Source of the DNA: Xestospongia bergquistia
Lineage: Eukaryota > Porifera > Demospongiae > Haplosclerida > Petrosiidae
Assembly: GCA_963965975.1 (NCBI GenBank)
Contig: OZ014420.1
Span: forward strand, 4,118,001-4,182,000
Direction of reading: 5' to 3'
DNA length: 64,000 bases
Shown: piece by piece, positions 1-11,916 of the stretch
Layout: every line of letters starts with the position of its first letter
Position numbering within the stretch: the first letter of the stretch is position 1
Position numbers and translations under genes: made by a program
The notes under the pieces: model-generated
The model's input: only the letters and a program-made list of their open reading frames with translations
What the model was told of the DNA's origin: nothing
The model's database searches: none

Positions 1-221
1 ATCTATAATGGATGGTAAAGGATGTCATAAATTAATACATTTAGATCTATCAGGATGTACACAGGTTAATTATTATTATGTAATTGTAAGCAATGATATC
101 TCCTCTCTCTCTCTCTCTCTAGTTAACTCAAGAAGCTCTTCAATTTATTGGTCAAGGACTTCCAATATTACATACGTTAATTTTAATAATGTACTGACGT
201 ATAACAGATGAGGCACTCTCA
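1..221 (+). CDS. Partial FBXL13/DRC6-like leucine-rich-repeat gene, two exons at the window edge
   Basis: Two exons are visible. The first ends at base 64 before a GT donor and reads GCHKLIHLDLSGCTQ, the C-x-x-L-x-x-L-D-L-S-G-C pattern of cysteine-type leucine-rich repeats in F-box proteins. It strongly recalls FBXL13, a dynein regulatory complex subunit of motile cilia. A 58-base intron ends in a CT-rich tract and AG at 121-122. The second exon (123-221) reads LTQEALQFIGQGLPILHT and later ITDEALS, followed by a GTAAGT donor. Between these the frame slips around 180-203 and a TGA appears, so this exon is decayed or contains sequence errors. The gene begins left of the window and no further exon was recognised to the right. 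The family assignment comes from remembered motifs and is fairly sure; functionality is doubtful. Confidence 0.6.
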
Positions 222-456
222 GTAAGTGACCACACTCATTAATTAAGAATAATCATTGGTTAGGATTTTGTCACTCAGGATATTCCCAGTTCGTCTAATC
301 CCATTTTGTCTAAAACACACAATTCAGTGCCAACTGGTCTAAAGTTGTAAATTAATAATAATAGTAAGTTATTTTGTCTTTGATTAAATGTTTGTATGTC
401 AGACATTCCTTGAACATACTCTTCAAGAGTAATTGTATTTTCTGAAAATTGTTGTT

Positions 457-1130
457 TCAGTTCTTGTATTCTTTTATCTTTGTCTGTAGACTTCTTCCCT
501 CTTCTAGGAGGAATGGCTCTGCCAAATGACTAATGGTGATTTCTGTCACACCCTGTTCTCTCTTAAAAATTTCAACAATTTCATACACATTGGGATGAGC
601 CTTGCCTACAACCTTTTTTAACTTGCTGTGCCATCCCTCAATGTGGTTATTTGTTCTAGCAGATTTTGTCTCAAAGACATTCCACAAAGAGGCAGGTGGA
701 TAGCTTCCCACAAGCAAGGTACTCTTGAAGTAACTAATAAAGTCATCAAGTCTTATTATATTCTGTGGAGCTTCAGCCTTCAGAGCTTGCCATGCTAAAT
801 GTACGTACCGCCATTGAACAAATGCTAAAGCTGCAGTCTTACGAATAGAACTTTTCAGCTCAAGATTTTCTCTATAAATTATTTGTAGACCAAGGCATTG
901 CACTTTTCTGATAAGGCATTGACATTAATGGAAGTTGCAACCCCTAAGTGCTGACATTGGGAAAGCGAGTTGTGCTGCTTGAATAATACTTAGCTCAAAG
1001 TCTGACAGTATTGTTTTAGGCTTTAATTCTATGCCTAACTCCTTTGACTTAGTCTTAAGTGGTGTAAAAACTCTCCCTTATGTTTCTTGTGACTTACTGG
1101 GAAGCAAACAGTAGATGAGAGAGTGAGCAC
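457..1130 (-). mobile_element. Decayed MULE-type transposase (C-terminal half)
   Basis: One minus-strand frame runs from about 1,130 down to 457. It carries a Mutator-like transposase core: a segment like IYCLLPSKSQET, then ILSDFELSIIQ with a catalytic-type Asp, then GCNFH, then the C-terminal block RTNNHIEGWHSKLKK and HPNVYEIVEIFKREQ typical of animal MULE/FLYWCH-associated transposases. Two in-frame stops (TAA read on minus at 1078-1080 and 925-927) interrupt it, so it is a fossil; the open part is 457-903. Neither the N-terminal zinc finger nor terminal inverted repeats were recognised, so the element ends are unknown. Its job when active would have been DNA cut-and-paste transposition. 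Confidence 0.75.
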
Positions 1131-1787
1131 CTCTTTGAGTTGTCGAAAATTCCATAACGCTTGACTGTATTCTAAATTCTACAACCCTTGAATTTATATC
1201 TACTACTGCTTATAATGGAGGTATATGATATCTGACATTCTTGTCCCTGATCCTGTGACTTTATTGGAAGTACTGCTCAACAGTTGTTATTAAGTGGTCA
1301 TCCTTTTATTATAATTTTAGATGGTATAGTTTAAAGAATGTCAACTTCATAGACTTACCATATCTTAGTCAATGACTACTGCACACTCTACAAAGGTAAC
1401 TGTAAAATATAGACATTACAGATGTATGAAACTGATTTATAATGTTTGACTTTTATTTACGTTAATATTAATATCTTGTTTTATTGATATGATTTTATAT
1501 TTATACTGTTTCAACTGTTGTTCATTGGGAAACACACTTAATAAATCATATGGTTTGCTGGCTTATGTTCATCAATTGGTCCAAATGCTAGCCAGTAACT
1601 CTACCTGTTGTAACGAAGTGATGACATGCTGCAACACAATGGCAGGGCTTCAAAAATGTGTGGTTAATAAACTTATATTCAGACAGACAACGTTCATTGT
1701 GTACTAGATAAGATGTAGGGAGTTATATTGTTGTCACTATCATGATCAAGTGAGCATGCTCAGTTCGATTAGCCACACTAGTAGGGC
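1131..1787. other. No gene recognised
   Basis: This is AT-rich sequence between the MULE remnant and a tandem repeat. A 72-codon plus-strand frame at 1,489-1,707 has no recognisable motif and is probably chance. Confidence 0.5.
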
Positions 1788-2295
1788 CAAATTTGTACTA
1801 GAAATTAATAAACTTAGACGGCATTACTTCATTTTAGCAACAAGTGTGTCAGTACTTTACTTCTGCAGGGCTATTTAGCAAGACTAGGGGCGCCAGCCAA
1901 ATTTGTACTAGAAATTAATAGACTTAGACGGCATTACTTGACCAGTGTGTCAGGACTTTACTTCTGCAGGGCTGTTAGCAAGACTAATGGCACTAAATTT
2001 GTACTAGAAATTAATAAACTTCTACGGCATTACTTCATTTTAGCAACCAGTCTGTCAGGACTTCACTTCAGGAGGGCTGTTTAGCAAGACAAATTTGTAC
2101 TAGATATTAATAAACTTAGACGCATTACTTCATTTTAGCAACCAGTCTGACAGGACTTTGCTTCTGCAGGGCTGTTTAGCAAGACTAGTGGTGCCAAATT
2201 TCTACTCGAAATTAATAAACTTAGATGGCATTACTTCATTTTAGCAACCAGTCTGTCAGGACTTTACTTCTGCAGGGCTGTTTAGCAAGACAAGA
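1788..2295. repeat. Tandem repeat, about 95-120-base unit, five copies
   Basis: Five successive units each begin with AAATTTGTACTAGAAATTAA, continue with a TTAGACGGCATTACTTC-like segment and a TCAGGACTTTACTTCTGCAG-like segment, and end with GGGCTGTTTAGCAAGAC. Starts lie near 1,789, 1,899, 1,994, 2,091 and 2,197. Units differ by small indels and substitutions, so the array is not freshly made. Confidence 0.85.
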
Positions 2296-2627
2296 AGAAG
2301 GAACTGGATTCCATTTACCCAAGTCATTTGACAGTGTTCTCTGCAGTTAATCTGAGAAAATGATGTTCCTGGCTACAACAAAAGAGAAAGACAATAGTAA
2401 CAAGTACGGTCAGAGTAGCAGTACTCCATGTGTATTAGTACATCTAGCTTGCCCAAACTTAACTTTTATATTCAATGACCTTTAGCCCTTAGTTTTAGTG
2501 CATCTGTTATCAGAACTAAGCCTGTCATAAGTCATTTTTAAACATAATATCTCATAGTCCTTTTCTCAGTAATATATAGATTTTAGTAACCAGTATATTT
2601 AGTACAATGTAGCAAGTCTGAATAAAA
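2296..2627. other. No gene recognised
   Basis: Nothing recognisable lies between the two tandem-repeat blocks. Confidence 0.5.
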
Positions 2628-2694
2628 GTAGTCAAGTGTCTTTATTTATACAAGTCTATTTACTCCCATTGTGTCTACTTTTGTATCAGTATCA
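2628..2694. repeat. Direct repeat flanking the 2.5-kb minisatellite (left)
   Basis: About 67 bases beginning GTAGTCAAGTGTCTTTATTT and ending TTTTGTATCAGTATCAG recur almost unchanged at 5,232-5,300, on the other side of the minisatellite. The array appears to have grown between two copies of one sequence, or one edge was duplicated. Confidence 0.8.
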
Positions 2695-2759
2695 GCTCGT
2701 AATGGTCAGACAATTCCTATTATCCTTTCATTATAGTTAACTGTTTTCAAAGTATTTTA

Positions 2760-5230
2760 TTCCCTAACTGTTCAGTCTACTGTTTCAGAATGTAACTGTC
2801 TCATCTACTGTATCTAAATGTAATTTTACTGTCTACTGTGTCTAACATAGCTGTTCTGTCTACAGTGTCATAGTATAATTCTCCTGTCTACTGTATGCTA
2901 ATATTATTGTCCCATTTTAATGTAATTGTCCTGTCTACAATGTCCTAATGTAATCATCAGGTCCACTATGTTCTAGTATAATTGTCTCATCTACTGTGTC
3001 GTAATGTAATTAAATAATCTGCTGTGTCCTAATGTAACATTCCCTTCCTCTGTACCCTAACGTAATTGATGATCTACCTTGTCCTAATATAACTGTCCTG
3101 TCTACTGTCTCCTAATGTAACTATCCAATCTACTGTCTCCTAGTGTAATTACTCATTATGTCCGAATATAACTGTCCTGTCTACTGTTTCCTAATGTAAC
3201 TATCCAATCTACTATCTCCTAGTGTAATTACTCATTATGTCCTTATGTAATTATCCTAATGTAATATAACTGTCCTGTCTACTATCTCCTAATGTAACTA
3301 TCCAATCTATTGTCTCCTAGTGTAATTACTCATTATGTCCGAATATAACTGTCCTGTCTACTGTTTCCTAATGTAACTATTCAATCTACTATCTCCTAGT
3401 GTAATTACTCATTATGTCCTTATGTAATTATCCTAATGTAATATAACTGTCCTGTCTACTATCTCCTAATGTAACTATCCAATCTATTGTCTCCTAGTGT
3501 AATTACTCATTATGTCCTAATGTAATTATCCTAACTACAGTGTCCTAATGTAACCATCTGTTCACTGTGTCATAATGAACTGTCATATATACTGTGTCCT
3601 AATGTAATTGTCCCATTTGCTGTGTTCCCTAATGTCTACTTTGTCGTATAGTAACTATCTTGTCTACTCTGTCTCATCTTCTGTGTTCTATTATAACATT
3701 GCATTTCATCCTAAAGTAATTGCAACGTCTTCTAATGTAACTGTCCCATCAACTGTGTCCTAATGTAAATGCTTTTTACTATGTCCTAACATAAGTGCCC
3801 ATCTACTGTGTTGTAATGTAATTGTCCTATCTACTGTGTCTTAATTGTCTTGTCAATTCTGTCTAATGTAACTATGCAACCTAAACTATGCAACTTATGG
3901 TGTCCTATTATAATTTTCCCATCTACTGTGTCCTAACCTATTGTAACTGTCCCACCTACTGTGTTCTAGTATAATTGTCCCATCTACTATGTCCTAACAT
4001 AACTGTTCCATTTACTGTGTCCTAATGTAAGCTATGTTGTAATGTAATTTTCCTATCTACTGTGTCCAAATGTAACTGTCCCATCTACATGATTGTTCCA
4101 TCTGCTACATAATTGTGTCATCTGCTGTATTCTGATGTACTGTGTCCTGGCATAATTGTCTCAACTACTGTGTGATAATGTAATTGTCCTGTCTATTATG
4201 TCCAATGTAACTGTCAAATGTACTGTGTCTTAGTATAACTGCCCTGACTACTGTATCTTAATGTAATTGTGCTGTCGGCTCCTAATGTAATTTGCTGTTT
4301 ACTGTCTTAATATAGTTATCCTGTCTACTGTGTCCTATTGTGACTGCCTCGTATCCTAATGTGTTTGTGTTGTCTGCTCCTAATGCAATTGTGCTGTCTG
4401 CTGTGTCCTAATGTAACTGCTTTTCTACTATCACCTAATGTAATTGTCCCATCTACTGTGTCCTACTGTGTCCTAATGTATTTGTCATCTTGACTATGTT
4501 CTATTGTAATTGTCCCTTCTACTGTGTTCTATAATTGTCAATATACTGTACCCTAATGTAACTGTCTCTGCCTCGTATCCTAATGTATTGTGTTGTCTGC
4601 TCCTAATGAAATTGTGCTGTCTGCTGTGTCTTAATGTAACTGCTTGTCTACTATCACCTAATGTGATTGTCCAATGTCCCTTCTACTGTGTTCTATAATT
4701 GTCAATATACTGTACCCAAATGTAACTGTCTCTGCCTCGTATCCTAATGTATTGTGTTGTCTGCTCCTAATGAAATTGTGCTGTCTGCTGTGTCTTAATG
4801 TAACTGCTTGTCTACTATCACCTAATGTGATTGTCCAATGTCCCATCTACTGTGTCCTACTATGTCCTAATGTATTTGTCGTCTCTACTATGTTCTATTG
4901 TAATTGTCCCTTCTACTGTGTTCTATAATTGTCAATATACTGTATCCTAATGTAACTGTCTTGTCTACTGTATTGAAATGTACTGCGTTCTAATGTACTT
5001 GTCTTGTCTGCTGTGTTGAATGTAATTGTCTCCTCTATTGTGTCCTAATGTAACTTTCTCATGTCTTACTATAATTGTCCTATCTGCTGTGTCATAATGT
5101 AACTACTCCTCTACTGTCTCCTAATGTATTTATCTCATGTTCTAATGTGGTTGTCTACTGTGTTCTAATGTACCTGTCTCATCTACTGTATCCTAATGTA
5201 ATTGTCCCTTCTATTTTGTCCTAACATAAT
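2760..5230. repeat. 2.5-kb degenerate minisatellite (about 27-28-base unit) with higher-order copies
   Basis: The block is built from variants of CTGTGTCCTAATGTAACTG followed by TCCTGTCTA, about 27-28 bases each. Larger blocks are copied inside it: a stretch of roughly 180 bases recurs between about 3,100 and 3,540, and another of about 164 bases recurs between 4,510 and 4,930. Short open frames inside it only translate the repeat and should not be read as genes. Confidence 0.85.
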
Positions 5231-6879
5231 TGTAGTCAAGTGTCTTTATTTAGTACAAGCCTATTTACCCCCATTTTGTCTACTTTTGTATCAGTATCAG
5301 ATATGTATTCCTATGACATCACATGTTCTCATCACATAATGTTCTATATATGTTATAACATTGTCCTCCAACAGTATCTTGTTATACATACCACAAAATA
5401 TCCTATTATACATAAATCTACTACATACAAACATCCCAATACCCAACCTCATAATACAACATAATCTAATCCTGTGACATGTACATATACCAGTGACATA
5501 ATGTCTTGTATTGCACTTCATATTGCACTATATACAACCTAGCCCTGTGACATGTACATAGCTTATGCTAAAACTCTCATACCCAATAACATAAAACTAT
5601 CTCCTATGTAATCACTCTTTGTAATCTGTTGATGAATTATTTAATTATTTGGTGTATGTATGTTTTGCATAAATTCTGTTATTAACAAACTTTTGTAACC
5701 TCATAAACTAAAATGATATACTTTTGTAAATCTATTCACACTAAATCTACCAATGTTTACAATTCACTGGTACCTTTGTTGAGATCTTGTTATTTATTTA
5801 TCACATTAGATTCTCATTGCTTTGTTTTATAAAAAAATTTGTCATTTAATGATTCCTAATAATAGTTCTAGTGTGTATTCCAGTTAGAATACTGGTGCTA
5901 TAATAATAGTATTTTTGTCTAGTAATCCTTTCTTTACCTCTTGAGTTAACATCTCCTGAAACTGTTACGAGAAGTGTTTTATTAGTATTTGATCTAGTAA
6001 TACTTTCTGTGTTTCTGTCTATTATTATCATGATATCTTGAATGTGTTGTTGTTGTATGTTAATGTGTTATCATGACCTCTTGAATGTGTTGTTGTATGT
6101 TAATGTGTTATGTGTGTAACAATGTTATTCTCATTGAATTTTGTTTCATTCAAGATCAATGCTCCTGTGTTCTATCTTGTATTATGATCTATTGTCACTG
6201 TTGTACATTATCGGACTTATTGTTTAATGATAACACCTGTATTTATCCCTCCACACCATCTACTGTGACTTATTAAAACTATGTAATTGGTAATGGTTCT
6301 GTATTTTGTTACAATCTTCTATAACGTTTACAATTGTGGTCAGTATTCTTTTACAACTGTGGTCAGTATTAGCTCTTGTACATATTATCATACAAGTCAA
6401 TCTCTTATAACTCTGTTAACACTTTATTATATCTTTTTCAACTTCCTGTTATATCATACATTGTTGTATTATTGTATATCAATTAGTTTGTAGTTGTTCT
6501 ATTGTTGTATTATATTTCTCATTGTCTTATTGTGTATGACCCCCAGTGTTCATGCACTGTAATATCTACATTCTCTTGTTGTCTTTGTGTTGCTTTACTA
6601 GTTGCATATTCCCTACATCTTTTATTTAATACTGGTACTACAGCATTATGTCAAAGATGCTTTATCTACAAGTAAGATATGTTTGTTACCTTTGTACTAT
6701 TTCATTTCCTTCCATCATTGTTCTAATTTGGCTTTAGGATTAACAATCACAATTGTTTGGCCTTTTTCAAACATCCTAATGTTACAGATTTCTATGATTA
6801 CCCTAATTTCAAGCTGGTATCTTGGTTTAACTTGTATCTAATTTATCCTTGTTTTGAGAATTACCAATTTATCCTTGTT

Positions 6880-7225
6880 TTGAGAATTACTTGGCATCTG
6901 AGGTTCCACCTAACACCAATGATTTTATTGTGTTGTTTTTCTCTTGCTTATTTCTGACATTTAGCATTCTACTCTGGCATCAAGGATTACATCCATTCAG
7001 GATTTTTCTGGCGTCTGTTTTTGTGATATTTCGACATCTAAATTTTTCTTGCTTATCTCTGGCATCTTGAATTTTACCTTTTTTGGCATCTAGGATTCAC
7101 TGGCATCTAGGACTTCTCGTGACTTCTACTGGCCTGTAGGATTTGAAGTTTGGTTATGTGGCAGGTGTCTGTGGTTTTTCTAGAATTGGAGAGTTTTACA
7201 GGACATCTGAAGGTTTTCTTTGTAT
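6880..7225. repeat. Degenerate short repeat with a TGGCATCTAGGATTT core
   Basis: About eight spaced variants of a T/C-GGCATCTAGGATTT motif occur here, every 30-50 bases. The same motif family recurs at about 51,190-51,500, 54,440-54,690 and 57,930-58,170. Confidence 0.6.
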
Positions 7226-7369
7226 CTGGATTTTGTCATAAATCTAGGCTCTTCCCTTTATCTCTAATAACTGATGTAAACTGTTGTACACTAGAATTGT
7301 TAAATAATTTTAGTGTACAGCAAACACTTAACAAACAATAATTATTTCACTGTTAACTATTTTTTTTAT

Positions 7370-10300
7370 TTTATAGTAGGACTGCTGTTTACGAGTCTAC
7401 TGGAGATGATGATGAACTGAATTTTTTAGTATTTATTCTCTTATTATAGTAACTTATTCTACACCAACTTGAGATGATCTAGATCTTGTTTCTATTTATT
7501 ACTAATTTCCTAATATAACTACTTATTGTTCTGTAGTATAATGATATAATGTTCTAATGATTGTAAGAATATATAACTGATATATATTAACTATAATTTT
7601 AGAAAAAAACTCTTCTTGTTACATTTAGTAGGTCTATTAATAACTAATAAAATATGGTCTGATGACATTTGTTAATATGCCTGCTGTTACATAAGTTGAC
7701 TTGTTAAATAGTACAATTATTGCTGAATGAACTCTAATAGGATTGACAGGTTAATGGTCATAGTAGGTTCTCTAGACTGTAAGTTTGATTTTTAGTTATT
7801 TGACAATCTTATACTAAACTATTTCATTCAATTCTATAGTGAGACATTGATGACTGGACTGGAGATGATCTAGTGAGGTCCTATGAGGTACTGTATGTAA
7901 GTTTAATGGTCACTTGTAGTGCTGGTAATGATGACCTGATCTACATTAACTAATGACTATTGTAAGTTATATCTGTTATATTAATGTGGACAATCCTGTA
8001 CTAAACATTTGTTTTAATTTTTAGATGGATTTTGATCTACTACTTAGGTGCACATAATGCTAAATGTTCTCTGTAAACTTAGATTGGATCTATCATTAAT
8101 TTTGACGATCTTGTACTAATCATTTTCCTTTAATTTTATAGGGAGACATTGATAACTGGACTGGAGATGATCCAGTGAAATTTTCTAATGTAAGTATTAT
8201 TGATTTTTTTGTATATCTTTAATTCTAATTCTATTCATTTTTATTCCGTAGTTGATGCTCTAGCTAGTGCTGGGAAGATGATGGGTGTATTGTAATACTT
8301 ATACTGTGATATAAGTACAATACTACTGACCTTTTGTTGCTCTAGTAGATTTATAACCTGATCTGCATTAAAAGATGACTGCTGTAAGTTGACTTGTTAA
8401 ATAGTTGTCACTGAATGAACTATAGGATGGACAGGTTTAATGGTCACTTGTAGTGCTGGTAATGATGATCTGATTTAAAAATTAAGTAATTACTATTGTA
8501 AGTTATATCTGTTATAATAATATGGACAGTCCTGTACTAAACATGTGTTTTCATTGATAGTTTAGACTGTAAGCTTGATCTATTATTATAGTTTTGTTTA
8601 ATTAATTCAATGGCAAGATAATCGATGACAGGACAGGGAGTAATTGGAATTTTATAGGGAGACATTGATAACTGAAATCTACTGCAGTTCTCTAATCATT
8701 ACTCTATGTAAGAGTGATCTTTATATACTTTTTTTAATTCCATTTAATCATTTTATCCTGTTCTGGTTGAGTATCATTATAACTGCTGTTAATGAGGTTG
8801 TATACTAATACATTTACTATACTATATATACTATTAATTATTTGTTATTAATTATTAATTATTCTAATTCTATTCATTTTTATTCCGTAGTTGATGCTCT
8901 AGCTAGTGCTGGGAAGATGATGGGTGTATTGTAATACTTATACTGTGATATAAGTACAATACTACTGACCTTTTGTTGCTCTAGTAGATTTATAACCTGA
9001 TCTGCATTAAAAGATGACTGCTGTAAGTTGACTTGTTAAATAGTTGTCACTGAATGAACTATAGGATGGACAGGTTTAATGGTCACTTGTAGTGCTGGTA
9101 ATGATGATCTGATTTAAAAATTAACTAATTACTATTGTAAGTTATATCTGTTATAATAATATGGACAGTCTTGTACTAAACATGTGTTTTCATTGATAGT
9201 TTAGACTGTAAGCTTGATCTATTATTATAGTTTTGTTTAATTAATTCAATGGCAAGATAATCGATGACAGGACAGGGAGTAATTGGAATTTTATAGGGAG
9301 ACATTGATAACTGAAATCTACTGCAGTTCTCTAATCATTACTCTATGTAAGAGTGATCTTTATATACTTTTTTTAATTCCATTTAATCATTTTATCCTGT
9401 TCTGGTTGAGTATCATTATAACTGCTGTTAATGAGGTTGTATACTAATACATTTACTATACTATATATACTATTAATTATTTTTGTCTCTTTAGTAGATT
9501 TATCTACAACTAACACTGGACATTAATAATTGGTTTTGTCTTGAGGATCTGGAGAATTATTAGACATTCATTACTGGTTGTGGTTCAGCTTGGATCTTGA
9601 GGTTGATGAGGTATCTTGAATGTGGTCAAGCATCACTTTATGGGTTGTTTATATGGGTATCATAATTTAATTGTAGGTGCTTCACTAGTCTCAGGCATCA
9701 ATAGGTGGATTTGGACACAGAACAAAAGTCATATTATATTCTTCTCCTTGTCTTGTGTTACCTCAAATCTTGCTTATCCTTTGTGTGTAGGTATATATAG
9801 CAATGCCCTTGTATAACCTCTTATGTCAAACCCTGTGCATGTGTTGTAATAATTCAGAAATACTCTTGTTTGTGTCTGTGTTGAAAAATTTTATATCTGT
9901 GGTGTTATACAATCTGAACTATTAACCCCTTTATTGATTATTGCTCTCCCCAATGTCAGACCCTCCCATGTTTAATTAACCTTCAAACCCTTTGTGTCTG
10001 GAATATTCTATACTGTTCATTATATAATCTTGAATTATTAACCGCTTTTTTCTTTAACATTACCATTTTCCTTTTTTTACATCTACGGATATCAGGATCT
10101 AGATCTTAATTCACAACTACAATTTTACTTGATTAGTTTACAGACATCTATGAGATTTTTTACAGGCATTAAGGATTTTACTTGGTTCAGACATCTTATG
10201 GTTTTAAAGGAGAATGCCAGCTGTCTTGTAAAACCTTCAATGCTAGAACAACTACAGACACCTGCTATAAGTTAAACCAAATTATAGAAGTTTTAGAAAA

Positions 10301-11560
10301 AAAGAAATTTCAAGCATTCAAGATGCTTGAAAAAAGCAAGAAAATGGTATTGCTCTGTTTTGGTTTACTAGTCTACTGGAGATGTTTGTAAACAATTTAA
10401 ATGATACCTTTTCGGGCTACTTGAAGTAGAACTGTTTGCTGATCTATTTGAGATCAGTGTTCTGCTGCTAGTAACTTAATAGACATGATAAATAAAAGTT
10501 TTTACTATTTTTCTTTTCAAGTATTATGTAAGTTATTTATTTATTACTAATTTACTAACTACTTATTGTTCTGTAGTATAATGATATAATGTTCTAATAG
10601 TTGTGAGTTGTATATAAACTATAATTTTAGAACAAAACAAATGGGTCTATTTATAACTACTAGACATGATCTAATGACATTTGTTAATATACCTACTGTA
10701 GGTTAAGGTTATTTACAATTGTTTACTGAATGAATTTTATAATTTTATAATAGGATGTACAGTTTAACAGTCAAACTATAATATTCGAACTAAACAAAGT
10801 CTATTACATTTAGGTCTATTATAGCTACTGATCTGATGATATTTGTTAATATACCTATTGTAAGATGACATATTAATTAGTATAATTGTCTACTGAACTA
10901 TTTTGTTCTATAAAAGGATTAACAAGTTCATAGTCACTGGTTGAGATGAGATGATCTCCATTGACTGATTACTACTGCAAGATGTATGTCATTATAATAT
11001 GGACAGTTTTGTACTAAATATGTGTTAAAGTTTTAGGAGGACTTTAATGAACTTTCTATTTTATGATAGGATGGTCATGTTAATGTCACACTGGTTGTGA
11101 TGATTCAATCTCCATTAACTGATGACTACTGTAAGATATATCTGTTATAATAATATGGACAGTTCTGTAGTAAACATATTATTAATTTTTAGATGGGCTT
11201 TGATCTAGTATATTGGTGTACATAATGTTGATGCAGATACGTTAGACTGTAAGTTTGATCTATTATTAATTTAACAATCTTGTACTAAACTATTTCCTTT
11301 AATTTTATAGTGAGACACATTGATCATTGGACTAGATGTTGATCTATTGCAGCTCTCAAATTCTAATTCTATAAGGAGACATTGATAACTGGAGTGAGAT
11401 GATCTAGTGCAATTCTCTGATCATTACTCTATGTAAGATTGATCTTTTATATACTTGTTTCAATTCTAATAGATCATTTTTATTCTGTAGTTGATGATCT
11501 AGTTGAGTATCCATTATAACTGTCTACTTGAGATGATGATCAACTGGTTGAGAGCTGTTT
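7370..11560. repeat. Array of exon-like modules (about 60 bases) framed by splice-like sequences
   Basis: Short modules are repeatedly preceded by TTTTATAG, TTTTTAG or TTCTGTAG and followed by GTAAGT or GTAAGA. They alternate with intron-like spacers of similar size. Four module types recur: one with GGAGACATTGATAACTGGAC and GAGATGATCTAGTG; one starting ATGGACTTTGATCTA; one starting TTGATGCTCTAG; and one with GATGATCTCCATTAACTGAT. The types follow one another in a similar order. Some copies of the first type read as DIDNWTGDDLV, but others are shifted or preceded by TGA, so a protein is not supported. It could be an old satellite, a spliced noncoding transcript or a dead gene. Confidence 0.55.
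8222..9482. repeat. Recent tandem duplication, about 639 bases, two copies
   Basis: Bases 8,222-8,860 and 8,861-9,482 are almost identical and start with ATTCTAATTCTATTCATTTT. The second lies directly after the first. They cover several exon-like modules. The near identity implies a recent event compared with the diverged segmental copies. Confidence 0.85.
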
Positions 11561-11909
11561 AGCTGTTCATTATTAGTATGAGATTGTTTAGTACTAGAGA
11601 TGATGTCAATAATATTCTGATAGCATGTATTAGTGATCATAAAATCATAAATAGTATTCAGAAGAGATCAGGTGACTGCAAAGAGATCTAGTATTTTATT
11701 TTTGTAATACAGTACTGACCATTTGTTACTATGAAATTTTTTTGACTTAGATGTATTAACTTCCATTGAATGCTAACAGTTTGTCCAGAATGACACACAC
11801 TATTAAATCAGAATGACACACACCATTAGAATGACTTAAAGAATAAAGCAATGTCTCTTTTCTTACTGATATTTTTGTCTTCTCAATCAAATCATCTGTT
11901 TCATAAAGT

Positions 11910-11914
11910 GCTAT
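11910..11914. repeat. Target-site repeat GCTAT at the left of the BEL element
   Basis: GCTAT here and at 18,223-18,227 bracket the BEL/Pao element. The uninterrupted counterpart in the right segmental copy reads AAGTGCTATCTTCAG around 63,384-63,398. Confidence 0.7.
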
Positions 11915-11916
11915 TG

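Larger units (their letters stand above)
5232..11909. repeat. Left copy of a large segmental duplication
   Basis: From the flanking repeat at 5,232 onward the sequence matches the right part of the window in the same order and orientation. Examples are 5,320-5,560 with 49,770-50,000, 6,540-6,700 with 50,870-51,030, 7,250-7,500 with 51,530-51,880, 9,480-9,800 with 52,920-53,270, 10,070-10,400 with 54,555-54,905 (and again 58,050-58,390), and 11,560-11,909 with 63,040-63,390. Many stretches look about 85-95% alike by eye, with frequent indels. No intact gene was recognised in it. Confidence 0.85.

Noticed and set aside
1740-1800. tRNA-like GTTCGATTAG word
   Set aside because: No matching acceptor or anticodon stems could be drawn around it.
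4510-4928. Open frames (plus and minus) inside the minisatellite, nearly the same protein twice
   Set aside because: They only translate the 27-28-base repeat and its 164-base super-repeat; no start context or splice structure.
2760-5230. CRISPR-like regular repeats
   Set aside because: Units are contiguous and degenerate without unique spacers of constant length, and the surroundings are animal-type split genes.
5240-5521. Overlapping open frames on both strands at 5,240-5,521 and again at 49,667-50,020
   Set aside because: They arise from low-complexity ACAT/TATA sequence in the segmental repeat; no motif in either copy.
7844-8190. A repeat-peptide gene encoding DIDNWTGDDLV units
   Set aside because: Several copies are preceded by in-frame TGA or shifted by one base, so the frame is not maintained.
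8400-8560. C/D-box snoRNA-like words (TGATGA and CTGA) in the modules
   Set aside because: The boxes lie side by side with no room for guide sequences and no terminal stem.
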